Positions 23,268 through 32,021 of a stretch of DNA of 64,000 nt are shown here, piece after piece. The DNA comes from Gordonia amarae NBRC 15530. Lineage in GTDB: Bacteria; Actinomycetota; Actinomycetes; Mycobacteriales; Mycobacteriaceae. The notes under the pieces are model-generated. The model worked only from the letters and a program-made list of their open reading frames with translations, made no database searches and had not been told where the DNA came from. Made by a program: the position numbers and the translations under genes. The DNA lies in contig NZ_BAED01000048.1 in NCBI RefSeq assembly GCF_000241345.1, positions 62,001 to 126,000 on the forward strand, read 5' to 3'. Numbering within the stretch: position 1 is the first letter of the stretch; every line of letters starts with the position of its first letter.

Positions 23268-24404
23268 ATGGACAGCCCTTCCGGCAGTGCCCGGGACCGT
23301 GACTTCGAGAATATGACCGATCTCGAACGCCTGCAGGCACTCGTGCGGATCGAGACGCCGTCGCTCGACTCCGGTGCCGCCGCGCGGGTCGTCGCGGTGC
23401 TCGCCGGGTGGTGGCGGTCGGTGGGTGCCGAGGTCCGGATCGTCGACAGCGCCTCGGGCCCGCACCTGGTCGCGGAACTGTCCGGCACCGGTGACCCGGT
23501 GCTGCTGGTGGGACACTGCGACACGGTGTGGCCGCACGGCACGCTCACCGGGGACGTGCCGTGGGTCGTCGACGGCGACACCGTGCGCGGCCCCGGCGTC
23601 TACGACATGAAGAGCGGGCTCGTCGTGATGCTGTCCGCGGCAGAGCGGTTGCGCGGCCGGGACCACCGGGCGGTGCGCGTCGTGGTGGTGTGTGACGAGG
23701 AGGTCGGCTCACCCGCGTCGCGGCAGCTGATCGATGAATGCACGCGCGGGGTGTCGGCGGTCATCGGGTTCGAGTCACCCCATCCCGACGGAGCGCTCAA
23801 GGTGGGCCGGCGGGGCAGCACGAGGCTGCGGCTCGTCGTCACCGGCAAGGCCTCGCACGCCGCGCTCGACCCCGGCGGCGGCATCTCCGCCATCGACGAA
23901 CTCGTCGACCAGCTCGGCGCCGTGCGCGAGCTCGTGGCCGATCCGGCGCTGCCCGGGGAGGTGCTGTGCAATGTGGGCACCATCGGCGGCGGCAGCGCGG
24001 CCAACGTGGTGCCCGCTCACGCCGAGGCCGAGATCGGGCTCAGGTTCGTCGACCCCGAGACCGAGCGCCTCGTGCTGGAGGGCTTGCGGGCGTTGCGCCC
24101 GATCCGGCCCGGTGCCGCGCTCGGCGTCGAGACCCTCAGTCACCGTCCCTCCTGGAGTCCGTCGGCGTCCGATACCCGCTGGCTCGGTGAGATCGCCGCC
24201 GCCGCCGCCACCATCGGCCAGAGCCTCGACGGCCGGCCCGCCGCCGGCGCGGGTGACACCAACCTGATCGGCAGCCTCGGGATCGCGACGGTCGACGGAT
24301 TCGGCCCGGCGGGCGGCGGCGCGCACGCGGTCACCGAACACGCCTCGCTGCGGTCACTGCGTTCGCGGATTGATTTACTCGAACTGCTCCTGCGTTCACC
24401 GTGA
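23268..24404 (+). CDS. M20-family metallopeptidase (N-acyl amino acid deacylase/carboxypeptidase)
   Basis: 378-residue M20 zinc hydrolase. GHCDTVWP and YDMKSG give the first metal ligands, CDEEVGS gives the catalytic Glu and next ligand, a Glu follows in FES, and the last His is in GGGAHAVTEHA near the C-terminus; a dimerisation domain interrupts the catalytic one. The family includes carboxypeptidase G2, ArgE/DapE and N-acyl-L-amino acid deacylases. Divergent from the GNAT/NSAR operon, it is the expected desuccinylase of the D-to-L path. A strong ribosome site (GGAGG, 7 bases away) supports the ATG at 23268. No signal peptide, hence cytoplasmic. Confidence 0.9.
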   Translation: MDSPSGSARDRDFENMTDLERLQALVRIETPSLDSGAAARVVAVLAGWWRSVGAEVRIVDSASGPHLVAELSGTGDPVLLVGHCDTVWPHGTLTGDVPWVVDGDTVRGPGVYDMKSGLVVMLSAAERLRGRDHRAVRVVVVCDEEVGSPASRQLIDECTRGVSAVIGFESPHPDGALKVGRRGSTRLRLVVTGKASHAALDPGGGISAIDELVDQLGAVRELVADPALPGEVLCNVGTIGGGSAANVVPAHAEAEIGLRFVDPETERLVLEGLRALRPIRPGAALGVETLSHRPSWSPSASDTRWLGEIAAAAATIGQSLDGRPAAGAGDTNLIGSLGIATVDGFGPAGGGAHAVTEHASLRSLRSRIDLLELLLRSP

Positions 24405-24455
24405 TGGTCGTAGTGTTTCCTCGACAGCCCTGACGGGCCGTTCGCTGGGCGATGA

Positions 24456-24466
24456 TCCGTTACGGA
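24456..24466. promoter_or_regulatory. Palindrome TCCGTTACGGA, possible operator, copy 1
   Basis: Perfect palindrome extended to GATCCG-TTA-CGGATC. It lies in the 292-base gap before the peptide-transporter genes. A near-identical copy is 59 bases downstream. Confidence 0.4.
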
Positions 24467-24514
24467 TCTTTGCTGCGGTATGTGTGTGCTGGCTGGTGGT
24501 GCGGAACCGTGAAG

Positions 24515-24525
24515 TCCGTTGCGGA
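24515..24525. promoter_or_regulatory. Palindrome TCCGTTGCGGA, possible operator, copy 2
   Basis: Second copy of the TCCGTTNCGGA palindrome upstream of the transporter operon. The two copies suggest a dimeric regulator, although no DNA-binding regulator gene is present in the cluster. Confidence 0.4.
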
Positions 24526-24696
24526 TAGGCGAATCGGACATATTGACGGCATTTCGGGTGGCTTTACCGGTGTTTCGTGCCGGTTAAGTTCTTCGGGATA
24601 TGTTGCGCATGTCCGGGCCGGACCACATCATTTCTGGCAGCAGACCTTGCGGGGATGACTGGCCTCGGTCCGGTCCTGAACAGAGGAAGAACGCAC

Positions 24697-26502
24697 ATGC
24701 AATTCGGTTCCCGGGCATTGCGCTCGGCTGTCGCGATCTCCGCGGTCGCGCTCCTGACGGGATCGGTGGGCGGCGTCGGTGCCGCCCGTGCGGACTCCTC
24801 GGGGCCCATCCTGCGCATCGCCACGGCGGGGTTCGTCGACAGCTTCAATCCGTTCACCTCCATCTACCTGCTGCCCACCAACTCGATCCGGTACATGTAC
24901 GAGTCGCTGGTACAGAACAGTCAGGAGGACGGATCACCCACCAAGGGTCTGGCCGACCACTGGGAGACCAAACAGGGCGGCCGTCAGTGGGTGTTCACGC
25001 TGCAGGACGGACTGAAATGGTCCGACGACCAGCCGATCACCTCGGCCGACGTCAAATACACCTACGACCAGATGATGACCGTTCCCGAACTCGGCGAGGC
25101 CAACGGCAACCTCATCACCAACTTCGCCTCCGTGGAGACCCCCGACGACAAGACCGTCGTCATCAACATGAAGTCGCCGCAGGCACCCAACCCGGGCGCC
25201 GAGATCCCGATCGTTCCCAAGCACGTGTGGGAGAAGATCAAGAACCCCGCCGACTACCCCAACGACAAGAACCTTGTCGGTTCCGGCCCGTTCGTGCTCA
25301 CCGACTACAAAGCCAGCCAGCGCATCAACCTCACGGCCAACAAGAACTTCTGGCGCGGAGAACCCAAGATCGGCGGGCTGCAGTACATCTACTACACCAA
25401 CTCCGACGCCCAGGTGCAGGCGTTGCGCGCCGGTGACGTCGACTTTGCCACCCAGCTCAGCACCACCCAGTTCGACGCGCTGCAGAACGCGCAGAACGTG
25501 ACCACCCATGAGGGCCACAACCGGCGCTACTTCTCCATCAGCATCAACGTCGGGATGGAAACCCGCGACGGCAAGCCCTTCGGCAACGGCAACCCGGCCC
25601 TGCAGGACGTCAACGTCCGGCAGGCGATCCGGCAGGGCATCGACTCGAAGTCGTTGATGCAGAACGTGATCGACGGCAAGGGCGAGTTGGCCACCAGCTT
25701 CCTGCCCAAGGCCTTCGACAAGTGGCACCTGCCCGACGACTCTTCGGTCCTGATGAAGTACGACCCCGAAGCCGCCAAGCGCAAGCTCGACGCGGCGGGC
25801 TGGACGGTCGGTCCGGGCGGGATCCGGCACAAGGACGGCAAACGGCTGAGCCTGCGCCTGCTCATCGACTCCGGCGAGGCCCAGAACACCAAGTCGGCCG
25901 AATATCTGCGGCCGTGGATGAAGGCCATCGGTATCGACCTGCAGATCAAGGCCACTGACGCGGACACCGTCAGCGCCGACAGCATCGCAGGCAACTACGA
26001 CATGTACTTCACCGGCTGGAGCACCAACCCCGATCCCGACTACCAACTCGGCATCAACACCTGCGGTAACCGGGCGCTCACCACCGACGGCAACGGCGGC
26101 ACCTCGCAGGACGGCTACTGCGATCCCGAGTTCGACAGACTGTTCGCCGCGCAGCGGTCGGCGATGGACGAGAAGCAGCGCATCGACATCGTCCGCCAGA
26201 TGCAGGAGATGAACTACACCGCCACACCGCAGATCGCCCTGTGGTACCCGGACATGCTGGAGGCCTACCGCTCGGACCGGTTCGACGATTTCGGGCTGCA
26301 GCCCAGCGACGGCGGCATCATCGCGAACCAGGCCGGCTACTGGGGCTTCCTGTCCGCGCGGCCCGCGTCGGGCTCCGGCGGTGGTGGCAGCTCAAGCTAC
26401 AACACCGGGGTCATCCTTGTCGTGGCCGTCTTCGCCGCGGCCATCGGTGGCGGCGCCGTCTACCTGGTCATGCGCCGGCGTGACCTGGACACGACCGAGT
26501 GA
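24697..26502 (+). CDS. Peptide ABC transporter substrate-binding protein with C-terminal membrane anchor
   Basis: 601-residue family 5 (Dpp/Opp) extracellular binding protein. The signal peptide ends ARA-DSS with no lipobox Cys, so it is cleaved by signal peptidase I. A Gly/Ser linker and a helix (VILVVAVFAAAIGGGAVYLV) followed by RRR tie the C-terminus to the membrane, replacing the lipid anchor. The binding domain shows GLADHWETKQGG, VGSGPFVLTDYK and NPDPDYQLG. Family 5 proteins bind di- and oligopeptides, also murein tripeptides. A ribosome site (agaggaaga) fixes the ATG. It heads the importer operon 19 bases before the first permease. Confidence 0.9.
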   Translation: MQFGSRALRSAVAISAVALLTGSVGGVGAARADSSGPILRIATAGFVDSFNPFTSIYLLPTNSIRYMYESLVQNSQEDGSPTKGLADHWETKQGGRQWVFTLQDGLKWSDDQPITSADVKYTYDQMMTVPELGEANGNLITNFASVETPDDKTVVINMKSPQAPNPGAEIPIVPKHVWEKIKNPADYPNDKNLVGSGPFVLTDYKASQRINLTANKNFWRGEPKIGGLQYIYYTNSDAQVQALRAGDVDFATQLSTTQFDALQNAQNVTTHEGHNRRYFSISINVGMETRDGKPFGNGNPALQDVNVRQAIRQGIDSKSLMQNVIDGKGELATSFLPKAFDKWHLPDDSSVLMKYDPEAAKRKLDAAGWTVGPGGIRHKDGKRLSLRLLIDSGEAQNTKSAEYLRPWMKAIGIDLQIKATDADTVSADSIAGNYDMYFTGWSTNPDPDYQLGINTCGNRALTTDGNGGTSQDGYCDPEFDRLFAAQRSAMDEKQRIDIVRQMQEMNYTATPQIALWYPDMLEAYRSDRFDDFGLQPSDGGIIANQAGYWGFLSARPASGSGGGGSSSYNTGVILVVAVFAAAIGGGAVYLVMRRRDLDTTE

Positions 26503-26521
26503 GAGCGGGAAGGAGCCAGTC

Positions 26522-27571
26522 GTGACCGCCGACCCCGCCCAGATACTCCCGGTGAGTCCGGGATCCGAACCGGGCAAGGACATCGACGAACCGCCCCGCG
26601 GATCATCGATATACCGCTACGCCCTGACCAAGATCGGTGGCGCGCTCATCTCGCTGATCATGGTCATCCTCGTCGGGTTCTTCGCCTTCAAGATCCTGCC
26701 CGGCGACCCCGTGGCCAAACAGGCCAAGGAACGGGCGATGAGCCAGGAACAGATCGACGCGCTGCGACATCAGCTCGGTCTGGACAAGTCGCTGATCGCC
26801 CAGTTCTGGGACTACCTCGGCGACATCTTCACCTTCAAGTTCGGCACCAGCTACGTGTACCAGCAGTCGGTGTCGAGCCTGATCGGCGAATACTTCTGGA
26901 ACACCATCCTGCTCACCGGTACCGCCGCCACCCTGGCGATCGTGCTCGGATTGTGGCTCGGTCAGCGGGCCGCGTGGAAGCGTGGATCCTGGTTCGACAA
27001 GATCACCTCGGGCACGTCGCTGCTGCTGTGGTCGGTGCCCACCTTCTGGCTCGGCCTGCTGCTGCTGATGGTGTTCGGCGGATCGCTGCACTGGTTCCCG
27101 ACCGGCGGCATGCACAGCCCGTCGCCGCCGGACGGGGCGTGGCAGACCTTCCTCGACGTCGTCTCGCACATGACCCTGCCGGTGGTCACCATGGTCGCGG
27201 TGGTGTACGCCCAGTACGTCATCGTGATGCGGACCTCGCTGATCGAGGAGATGAGCGCGGACTACCTGAACACCGCGCGCGCCAAGGGGCTGCGCGAGGA
27301 TCTGGTGCGCAGCCGGCACGCCGTACCCAACGCGCTGCTGCCGACGGTGACCCTGGTGTTCATGCACATCGGCGGCCTCATCGCCGGTGCGGTGACCGTC
27401 GAGACCGTGTTCTCGTGGCCGGGACTGGGCAAGCTCACCTACGAGGCGATCTCCGGTCCCGACCTGCCGCTGCTGCAAGGCACCTTCGTGGTGTTCTCGG
27501 CGATCATCATCCTGATGAATCTCGCCGCGGACTTCGTCTACCGAGTCCTCGACCCGAGAGTGAGACGCTGA
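26522..27571 (+). CDS. Peptide ABC transporter permease (DppB-like)
   Basis: 349-residue inner-membrane permease with six predicted helices after a 35-residue cytoplasmic lead. KIGGALISLIMVILVGFFAF is helix 1, FKILPGDPVAKQ is the DppB hallmark, and DYLNTARAKGLREDLVRSRHAVPNAL is the EAA loop that contacts the ATPase. The GTG at 26522 follows gggaaggag. It stops one base into the next gene (TGATG). With the second permease and the fused ATPase it forms the channel for the family 5 binding protein. Confidence 0.92.
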   Translation: MTADPAQILPVSPGSEPGKDIDEPPRGSSIYRYALTKIGGALISLIMVILVGFFAFKILPGDPVAKQAKERAMSQEQIDALRHQLGLDKSLIAQFWDYLGDIFTFKFGTSYVYQQSVSSLIGEYFWNTILLTGTAATLAIVLGLWLGQRAAWKRGSWFDKITSGTSLLLWSVPTFWLGLLLLMVFGGSLHWFPTGGMHSPSPPDGAWQTFLDVVSHMTLPVVTMVAVVYAQYVIVMRTSLIEEMSADYLNTARAKGLREDLVRSRHAVPNALLPTVTLVFMHIGGLIAGAVTVETVFSWPGLGKLTYEAISGPDLPLLQGTFVVFSAIIILMNLAADFVYRVLDPRVRR

Positions 27572-28506
27572 TGACCGCATCGAGTTCCGCCGCTCCGGAC
27601 GGCCCGAAAGCGGGCCGGTCGCCGCGGGCGATGATCTGGTCGCGCCGGCTCGCCGGGATGCGGGAGTTCTGGAACGAGTTCCGCAAGAGTAAATCCGGCA
27701 TGGCCGGGCTGATCTTCCTGCTCATCGTGATCGTGCTGGCCTTCCTGGCCCCGGTCATCGCACCCGATCACCTGCTGGATGTGACCACCCTCGGACATCA
27801 GCCCAAGTTCGGGCCACCGTCCTGGGATCACCCGCTCGGTACCGACGGCCTGCGCCGCGACATCGGAGTCCGGCTGGTGTGGGGTGCGCGCATCTCGCTG
27901 CTCGTGGGCTTCGCGGCCACCGCGATGTCGATGATCATCGGCACCATCGTCGGTATCGCCGTCGGCTACTTCACCGGGTGGTTCGGCGCGATCCTGATGC
28001 GGATCGTCGACTTCTTCCTGGTCATTCCGTCGCTGATCCTGGCGATCGTGCTGGCCGCGGTCCTCGACCGGGGCGTGTTCACCATCGTCATCGCGATCGG
28101 CCTCACCTCGTGGGCGGGCACCGCCCGGGTGGTGCGGGCGCAGACGCTCACCGTATCGGCGCGCGACTACGTCGACCGCTCCCGGGTCCTGGGTGCCGGC
28201 CACTGGCACGTCATCGTCAAGCACCTGTTGCCGGGGGTGCTGCCGCTGGTGCTGGCCAACACGACCCTGACCGTCGGCTCGGCCATCATCTCCGAATCGA
28301 CGCTGTCGTTCCTCGGCCTGGGCGATGCGACCAAGCAGTCGTGGGGCACCGTGCTGCAGAACGCACTCAGCGATTCGGCGGCGACCAGTGGGTACTGGTG
28401 GTACATCATGGCGCCCGGTCTGGCGATCGTCGCGGTGGTGATGGCGTTCACCATGATCGGCCGGACCGTGGAGGTCATCCTCAACCCGACCCTCAGAAGC
28501 AGGTAG
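27571..28506 (+). CDS. Peptide ABC transporter permease (DppC-like)
   Basis: 311-residue permease with an N-terminal cytoplasmic segment, a first helix (GMAGLIFLLIVIVLAFLAPVIA) and a periplasmic loop with HPLGTDGLRRD, typical of DppC/OppC. The EAA loop is DYVDRSRVLGAGHWHVIVKHLLPG, and SESTLSFLGLGDATKQSWG follows. The start overlaps the DppB-like gene by one base, and the stop is 4 bases before the ATPase gene, so the subunits should be made in equal amounts. Confidence 0.92.
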   Translation: MTASSSAAPDGPKAGRSPRAMIWSRRLAGMREFWNEFRKSKSGMAGLIFLLIVIVLAFLAPVIAPDHLLDVTTLGHQPKFGPPSWDHPLGTDGLRRDIGVRLVWGARISLLVGFAATAMSMIIGTIVGIAVGYFTGWFGAILMRIVDFFLVIPSLILAIVLAAVLDRGVFTIVIAIGLTSWAGTARVVRAQTLTVSARDYVDRSRVLGAGHWHVIVKHLLPGVLPLVLANTTLTVGSAIISESTLSFLGLGDATKQSWGTVLQNALSDSAATSGYWWYIMAPGLAIVAVVMAFTMIGRTVEVILNPTLRSR

Positions 28507-28510
28507 CGCA

Positions 28511-30166
28511 ATGCCCGATCTCGTTTTCGACGACGTCTCGATCATGTACCGCACCTCGGGACGCAACGACCGCGGCGAGGTGTACGCGGTCAAGAACATC
28601 AGCCTCACCCTGCCCGCCGGCGGCACTCTCGGGATCGCCGGCGAATCCGGGTCCGGCAAGTCGACGCTGATCTCCAGCGTGCTGCGGCTGCTGCCGAAGT
28701 CGTCGGTGCTCACCGGCACGGTGACCATCGGAGACACCGACGTCAACGACCTGACGTGGGGGCAGCTGCGGGCGGTGCGGTGGGCCCAGGCATCGATCGT
28801 GTTCCAGGGCGCGATGCACTCGCTCAACCCGGTGCGCACCATCGGCCAGCAGATCACCGAGGCACTCGAACTGCACGTCACCGACAAGTGGCGCACCGAG
28901 CAGGGCCGCAAGGACCGGGTGGCCGAACTGCTCAGGGTCGTCGATCTCACTCCGGCCAAGGCGAGGGCCTACCCGCACGAGCTGTCGGGCGGACAGAAGC
29001 AGCGCGCGATGATCGCCATGGCGCTGGCGTGCGAACCGGACATCATCATCGCCGACGAACCGACCACCGCGCTCGACGTGATCGTCCAGAAGCAGATCCT
29101 GGACATGATCAACCGGCTGGTCACCGAACGCGGCATCTCGCTGCTGATGATCAGTCACGACCTGTCGGTGCTGGCCACCGCGTGCGAGCGGATCGCCGTG
29201 ATGAAGGGTGGCGAACTCGTCGAGGTCGGCGATGCGTACACCATCTGCACCAGCCCCGCCGAGCCGTACACCCAGCAACTGGCGGCGGCGTTCCCGACGA
29301 TCGGCGACCCGGAGTCCCGGATGAAGCCGGTGACCCGGCGCGGGCGCCCCGACCGGCCACCGGTGGGCGAGCGTATCGAGATGTCCGAGGAGATCCTGCT
29401 CGAGGCGCGCGGGGTGAACGTCACCTTCGGCAGCGGGTCGGCGGCGCTGCACGTGCTGCACGATGTCGACATGGTGGTCCGCAAGGGCGAGATCGTGGCC
29501 TTGGTGGGCCAATCCGGTTCGGGCAAAACCACGTTGGCGAGGGCCATGATGGGTTTGCAGCCGGTGGACTCCGGTTCGGTGGTGCAATTCCGCGGTGAGG
29601 ACCTGCCCACCAGGGGCAAAGACGTGCGTGCCTTCCGCAAGAAGGTGCAGATGGTATTCCAGGACCCGTCCGCGGCATTGAACCCGAAGCTCAGCGTGTA
29701 CGAGTCGGTCGCCGAGGGCTTGCGGGTGCAGAAGTACCCGGGCGACGAACGCGCCCGCGTCATCGAAGCGCTCGAAGAGGCCGAACTGTTGCCCGCAGAG
29801 AACTATCTCGGGGCGATCCCGCAGGAGATGTCGGGTGGGCAGCGCCAGCGCGTGGTGATCGCCGGTGCGCTGGTGACCGGGCCGGAGATCCTCGTGGCCG
29901 ACGAGCCGGTGGCCTCGCTGGACGCATCGGTGCGCGGGGAGATCCTGTCGCTGATGCTCTCGCTGCGGGACCGGCTCGGGGTGAGCGCGCTGATCATCAC
30001 CCACGATCTGGGTCTGGCCTGGAACATCGCCGACACCGTCGCGGTGATCAACGAGGGCCGCATCATCGAGCACGGACCCACCGAGCAGGTGCTGCTGGAA
30101 CCGAAACACCCGTATACCCGCACCCTGCTCGACTCGGTACCCAAGATCGCCCCCGCGGAATCTTGA
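28511..30166 (+). CDS. Fused double ATPase of the peptide ABC transporter (DppD-DppF fusion)
   Basis: 551-residue protein with two complete nucleotide-binding domains. Domain 1 has Walker A GESGSGKST near 48, signature LSGGQ, Walker B IIIADEPTTALD and the EPYTQQL tail of DppD. Domain 2 has Walker A GQSGSGKTT near 338, signature MSGGQRQR, Walker B ILVADEPVASLD and the HPYTRTLLDS tail of DppF. Single-chain versions such as this are common in actinobacteria. It powers the two adjacent permeases. The following S66 fusion gene starts 27 bases after its stop. Confidence 0.93.
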   Translation: MPDLVFDDVSIMYRTSGRNDRGEVYAVKNISLTLPAGGTLGIAGESGSGKSTLISSVLRLLPKSSVLTGTVTIGDTDVNDLTWGQLRAVRWAQASIVFQGAMHSLNPVRTIGQQITEALELHVTDKWRTEQGRKDRVAELLRVVDLTPAKARAYPHELSGGQKQRAMIAMALACEPDIIIADEPTTALDVIVQKQILDMINRLVTERGISLLMISHDLSVLATACERIAVMKGGELVEVGDAYTICTSPAEPYTQQLAAAFPTIGDPESRMKPVTRRGRPDRPPVGERIEMSEEILLEARGVNVTFGSGSAALHVLHDVDMVVRKGEIVALVGQSGSGKTTLARAMMGLQPVDSGSVVQFRGEDLPTRGKDVRAFRKKVQMVFQDPSAALNPKLSVYESVAEGLRVQKYPGDERARVIEALEEAELLPAENYLGAIPQEMSGGQRQRVVIAGALVTGPEILVADEPVASLDASVRGEILSLMLSLRDRLGVSALIITHDLGLAWNIADTVAVINEGRIIEHGPTEQVLLEPKHPYTRTLLDSVPKIAPAES

Positions 30167-30192
30167 CGGGCGGCGCGGGTACGGTCGCAGGG

Positions 30193-32004
30193 GTGTACCG
30201 GCTCGCCTATCTCGACACCGCGCCGATCGTCGCGGGTGATCACGTGCGGATCATCGCCCCGGCCGGGCCGGTGACCGCCGAACAACTCGATCGGGCCGTG
30301 CGGTACTGCCGCGGCTGGGGGTGCGAGGTGAGCGTCGGCGAGCACGTGCTCGCCGGGCATCCGTCGGTGGCGTACCTCTCGGCGTCCGACGGGCCGCGCC
30401 GCGCCGACCTGGTGGCGGCGTGGACCGACCCGGACGTCGACGTGGTGCTGTGCGCGCGCGGCGGATTCGGTTCGATGCGTCTGCTCGACGCTCTCGACTG
30501 GGCGCTACTGCGGGACGGCACCGCCCGGCGCGACGGCAGGCCGACGCTGCTGGCCGGATCGAGCGACATCACCGCGCTGCACGAGGCATTCGCCCTGCAC
30601 CTGGACGTACCGACGCTGTTCTGCCCGATGCCCGCCACCGACGACTTCGACACATCGCCGACGATCCGCGCCGACGTGCGGCGGTGGCTGTTCGAGCCGT
30701 GGCGCGGACGCGACCTGATCGGCCCCGCCACCGAGACGATGGTCGCCGGCCGTGCCGCGGGTCGGCTCGGCGGGGGCACACTGTCATTGCTCGCCGCGGG
30801 CGTCGGCAGCCCGGAGGCCGCCGCCCGGTCCGGTGAGCTGCTGTTGCTCGAGGACGTCGATGAGGAGCCGTACCGGCTCGACAATCTGCTCGTGCAGCTC
30901 GACAGGTCGGGACGGCTCGCCGCCGCCGGGGCCGTCGTGCTCGGGTCCTGGCGCGACTGCGGTGACCCGGCCGCCGTGCGTGAGGTGATGGACCGATACC
31001 TGTCCGGACTCGGGGTGCCGGTGCTGTGGCAGCAGGGCTTCGGGCACGACCCGGACGCGCTGAGCGTGCCGCTGAACGTCGGCGCGATTCTCGACGCCAC
31101 CGGCGACGGCCGGCCCACGCTCACCGTCGGCGCTCTGCCCGACGCCCCCACGGCCCCGTTCCTGTTGCCCCCGTTGGATACCCGTGCGCGGTGGTCGGTG
31201 CGGATCGTCAACGCCGCCGACGGCGCCGTGCTCGCCGAACACACCCCGGACGTGCTGTGCAAGACCGCGAGCATCGGCAAGATCTTCCTGCTCATCGAGG
31301 TCGCCCGGCGGCTGGAGAGCGGCGAACTGTCGCCGGAGCAGCGCATCACGGTGCCACCGGAGCTGCACGTGCGCGACTCGGGGCTGCTGCACATGATGGC
31401 CTGGCATGACGTCGCGATCGCCGACGCCGCCCTGCTGGTGGGGGCGGTCAGCGACAACCTCGCCACGAACGCCCTGATCCACCTGTGCGGTCTCGACGCG
31501 GTGCGCGCCGTCGCGCCCGCGCTCGGCTACCGCGATACCACCCTCGTCGACTACATCCGGTCCGAACGGTTGCCGGGCATGCCGTGGACCGCCTCCTGCG
31601 GTACCGGTGCCGAACTGGCCGACCTGATGCGCCGTCTGGGTGAGGGGGACACAGAGGAGAGTTGCGAGGCAACGATCCTGACGCCGGGGGTGCGGGCGCG
31701 GGTGCTGGAGTGGCTGGCCGCCGGCGCGGACACGTCGATGGTCGCGGGCGGTATGCGCCTGGACCCGCTCGCCCATGTCGATCCCGTCGAGGACGGGGTC
31801 GTGCTGCGGCACAAGACCGGTACCATCGACACCGCCCGGATCGACGTCGGACATGTGGCCGGGCCCACCGGGCGCGTCGCCTACGCGGTGGCCGCGAACT
31901 GGGACGACGACGTCGCCTCCGGACACGACATGAGGTCGTCGGTGCTCGGTGCGATGGACACCATCGGCGAACGGATCCGGGCGCGGGTCACCGGGCGCGG
32001 GTGA
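30193..32004 (+). CDS. Fusion of S66 LD-carboxypeptidase and class A beta-lactamase-type hydrolase
   Basis: 603-residue two-domain enzyme. Residues 1-320 are an S66 LD-carboxypeptidase (LdcA/MccF family) with Ser124 in GSSDIT, Glu220 in LLLLEDVDEEPYRLDN and His285 in GFGHDPDALSVPL. Residues 335-603 are a class A serine hydrolase with Ser360-Lys363 (SIGK), Ser420-Asp-Asn (SDN) and Lys541-Thr-Gly. S66 enzymes remove D-Ala from murein tetrapeptide or cleave microcin C-type amides. No signal peptide is present, so both halves act inside the cell on imported material. TACGGT at 30180-30185 ends 7 bases before the GTG at 30193, suggesting an internal leaderless promoter; a TTG at 30163 overlapping the ATPase stop is the other possible start. 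Confidence 0.87.
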   Translation: MYRLAYLDTAPIVAGDHVRIIAPAGPVTAEQLDRAVRYCRGWGCEVSVGEHVLAGHPSVAYLSASDGPRRADLVAAWTDPDVDVVLCARGGFGSMRLLDALDWALLRDGTARRDGRPTLLAGSSDITALHEAFALHLDVPTLFCPMPATDDFDTSPTIRADVRRWLFEPWRGRDLIGPATETMVAGRAAGRLGGGTLSLLAAGVGSPEAAARSGELLLLEDVDEEPYRLDNLLVQLDRSGRLAAAGAVVLGSWRDCGDPAAVREVMDRYLSGLGVPVLWQQGFGHDPDALSVPLNVGAILDATGDGRPTLTVGALPDAPTAPFLLPPLDTRARWSVRIVNAADGAVLAEHTPDVLCKTASIGKIFLLIEVARRLESGELSPEQRITVPPELHVRDSGLLHMMAWHDVAIADAALLVGAVSDNLATNALIHLCGLDAVRAVAPALGYRDTTLVDYIRSERLPGMPWTASCGTGAELADLMRRLGEGDTEESCEATILTPGVRARVLEWLAAGADTSMVAGGMRLDPLAHVDPVEDGVVLRHKTGTIDTARIDVGHVAGPTGRVAYAVAANWDDDVASGHDMRSSVLGAMDTIGERIRARVTGRG

Positions 32005-32021
32005 GAACAGGAGCGGTGGGA

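Noticed and set aside
24543-24571. TTGACG at 24543 as the -35 of the transporter operon
   Set aside because: No acceptable -10 at 16-19 bases (tttacc at best), so no promoter is called.
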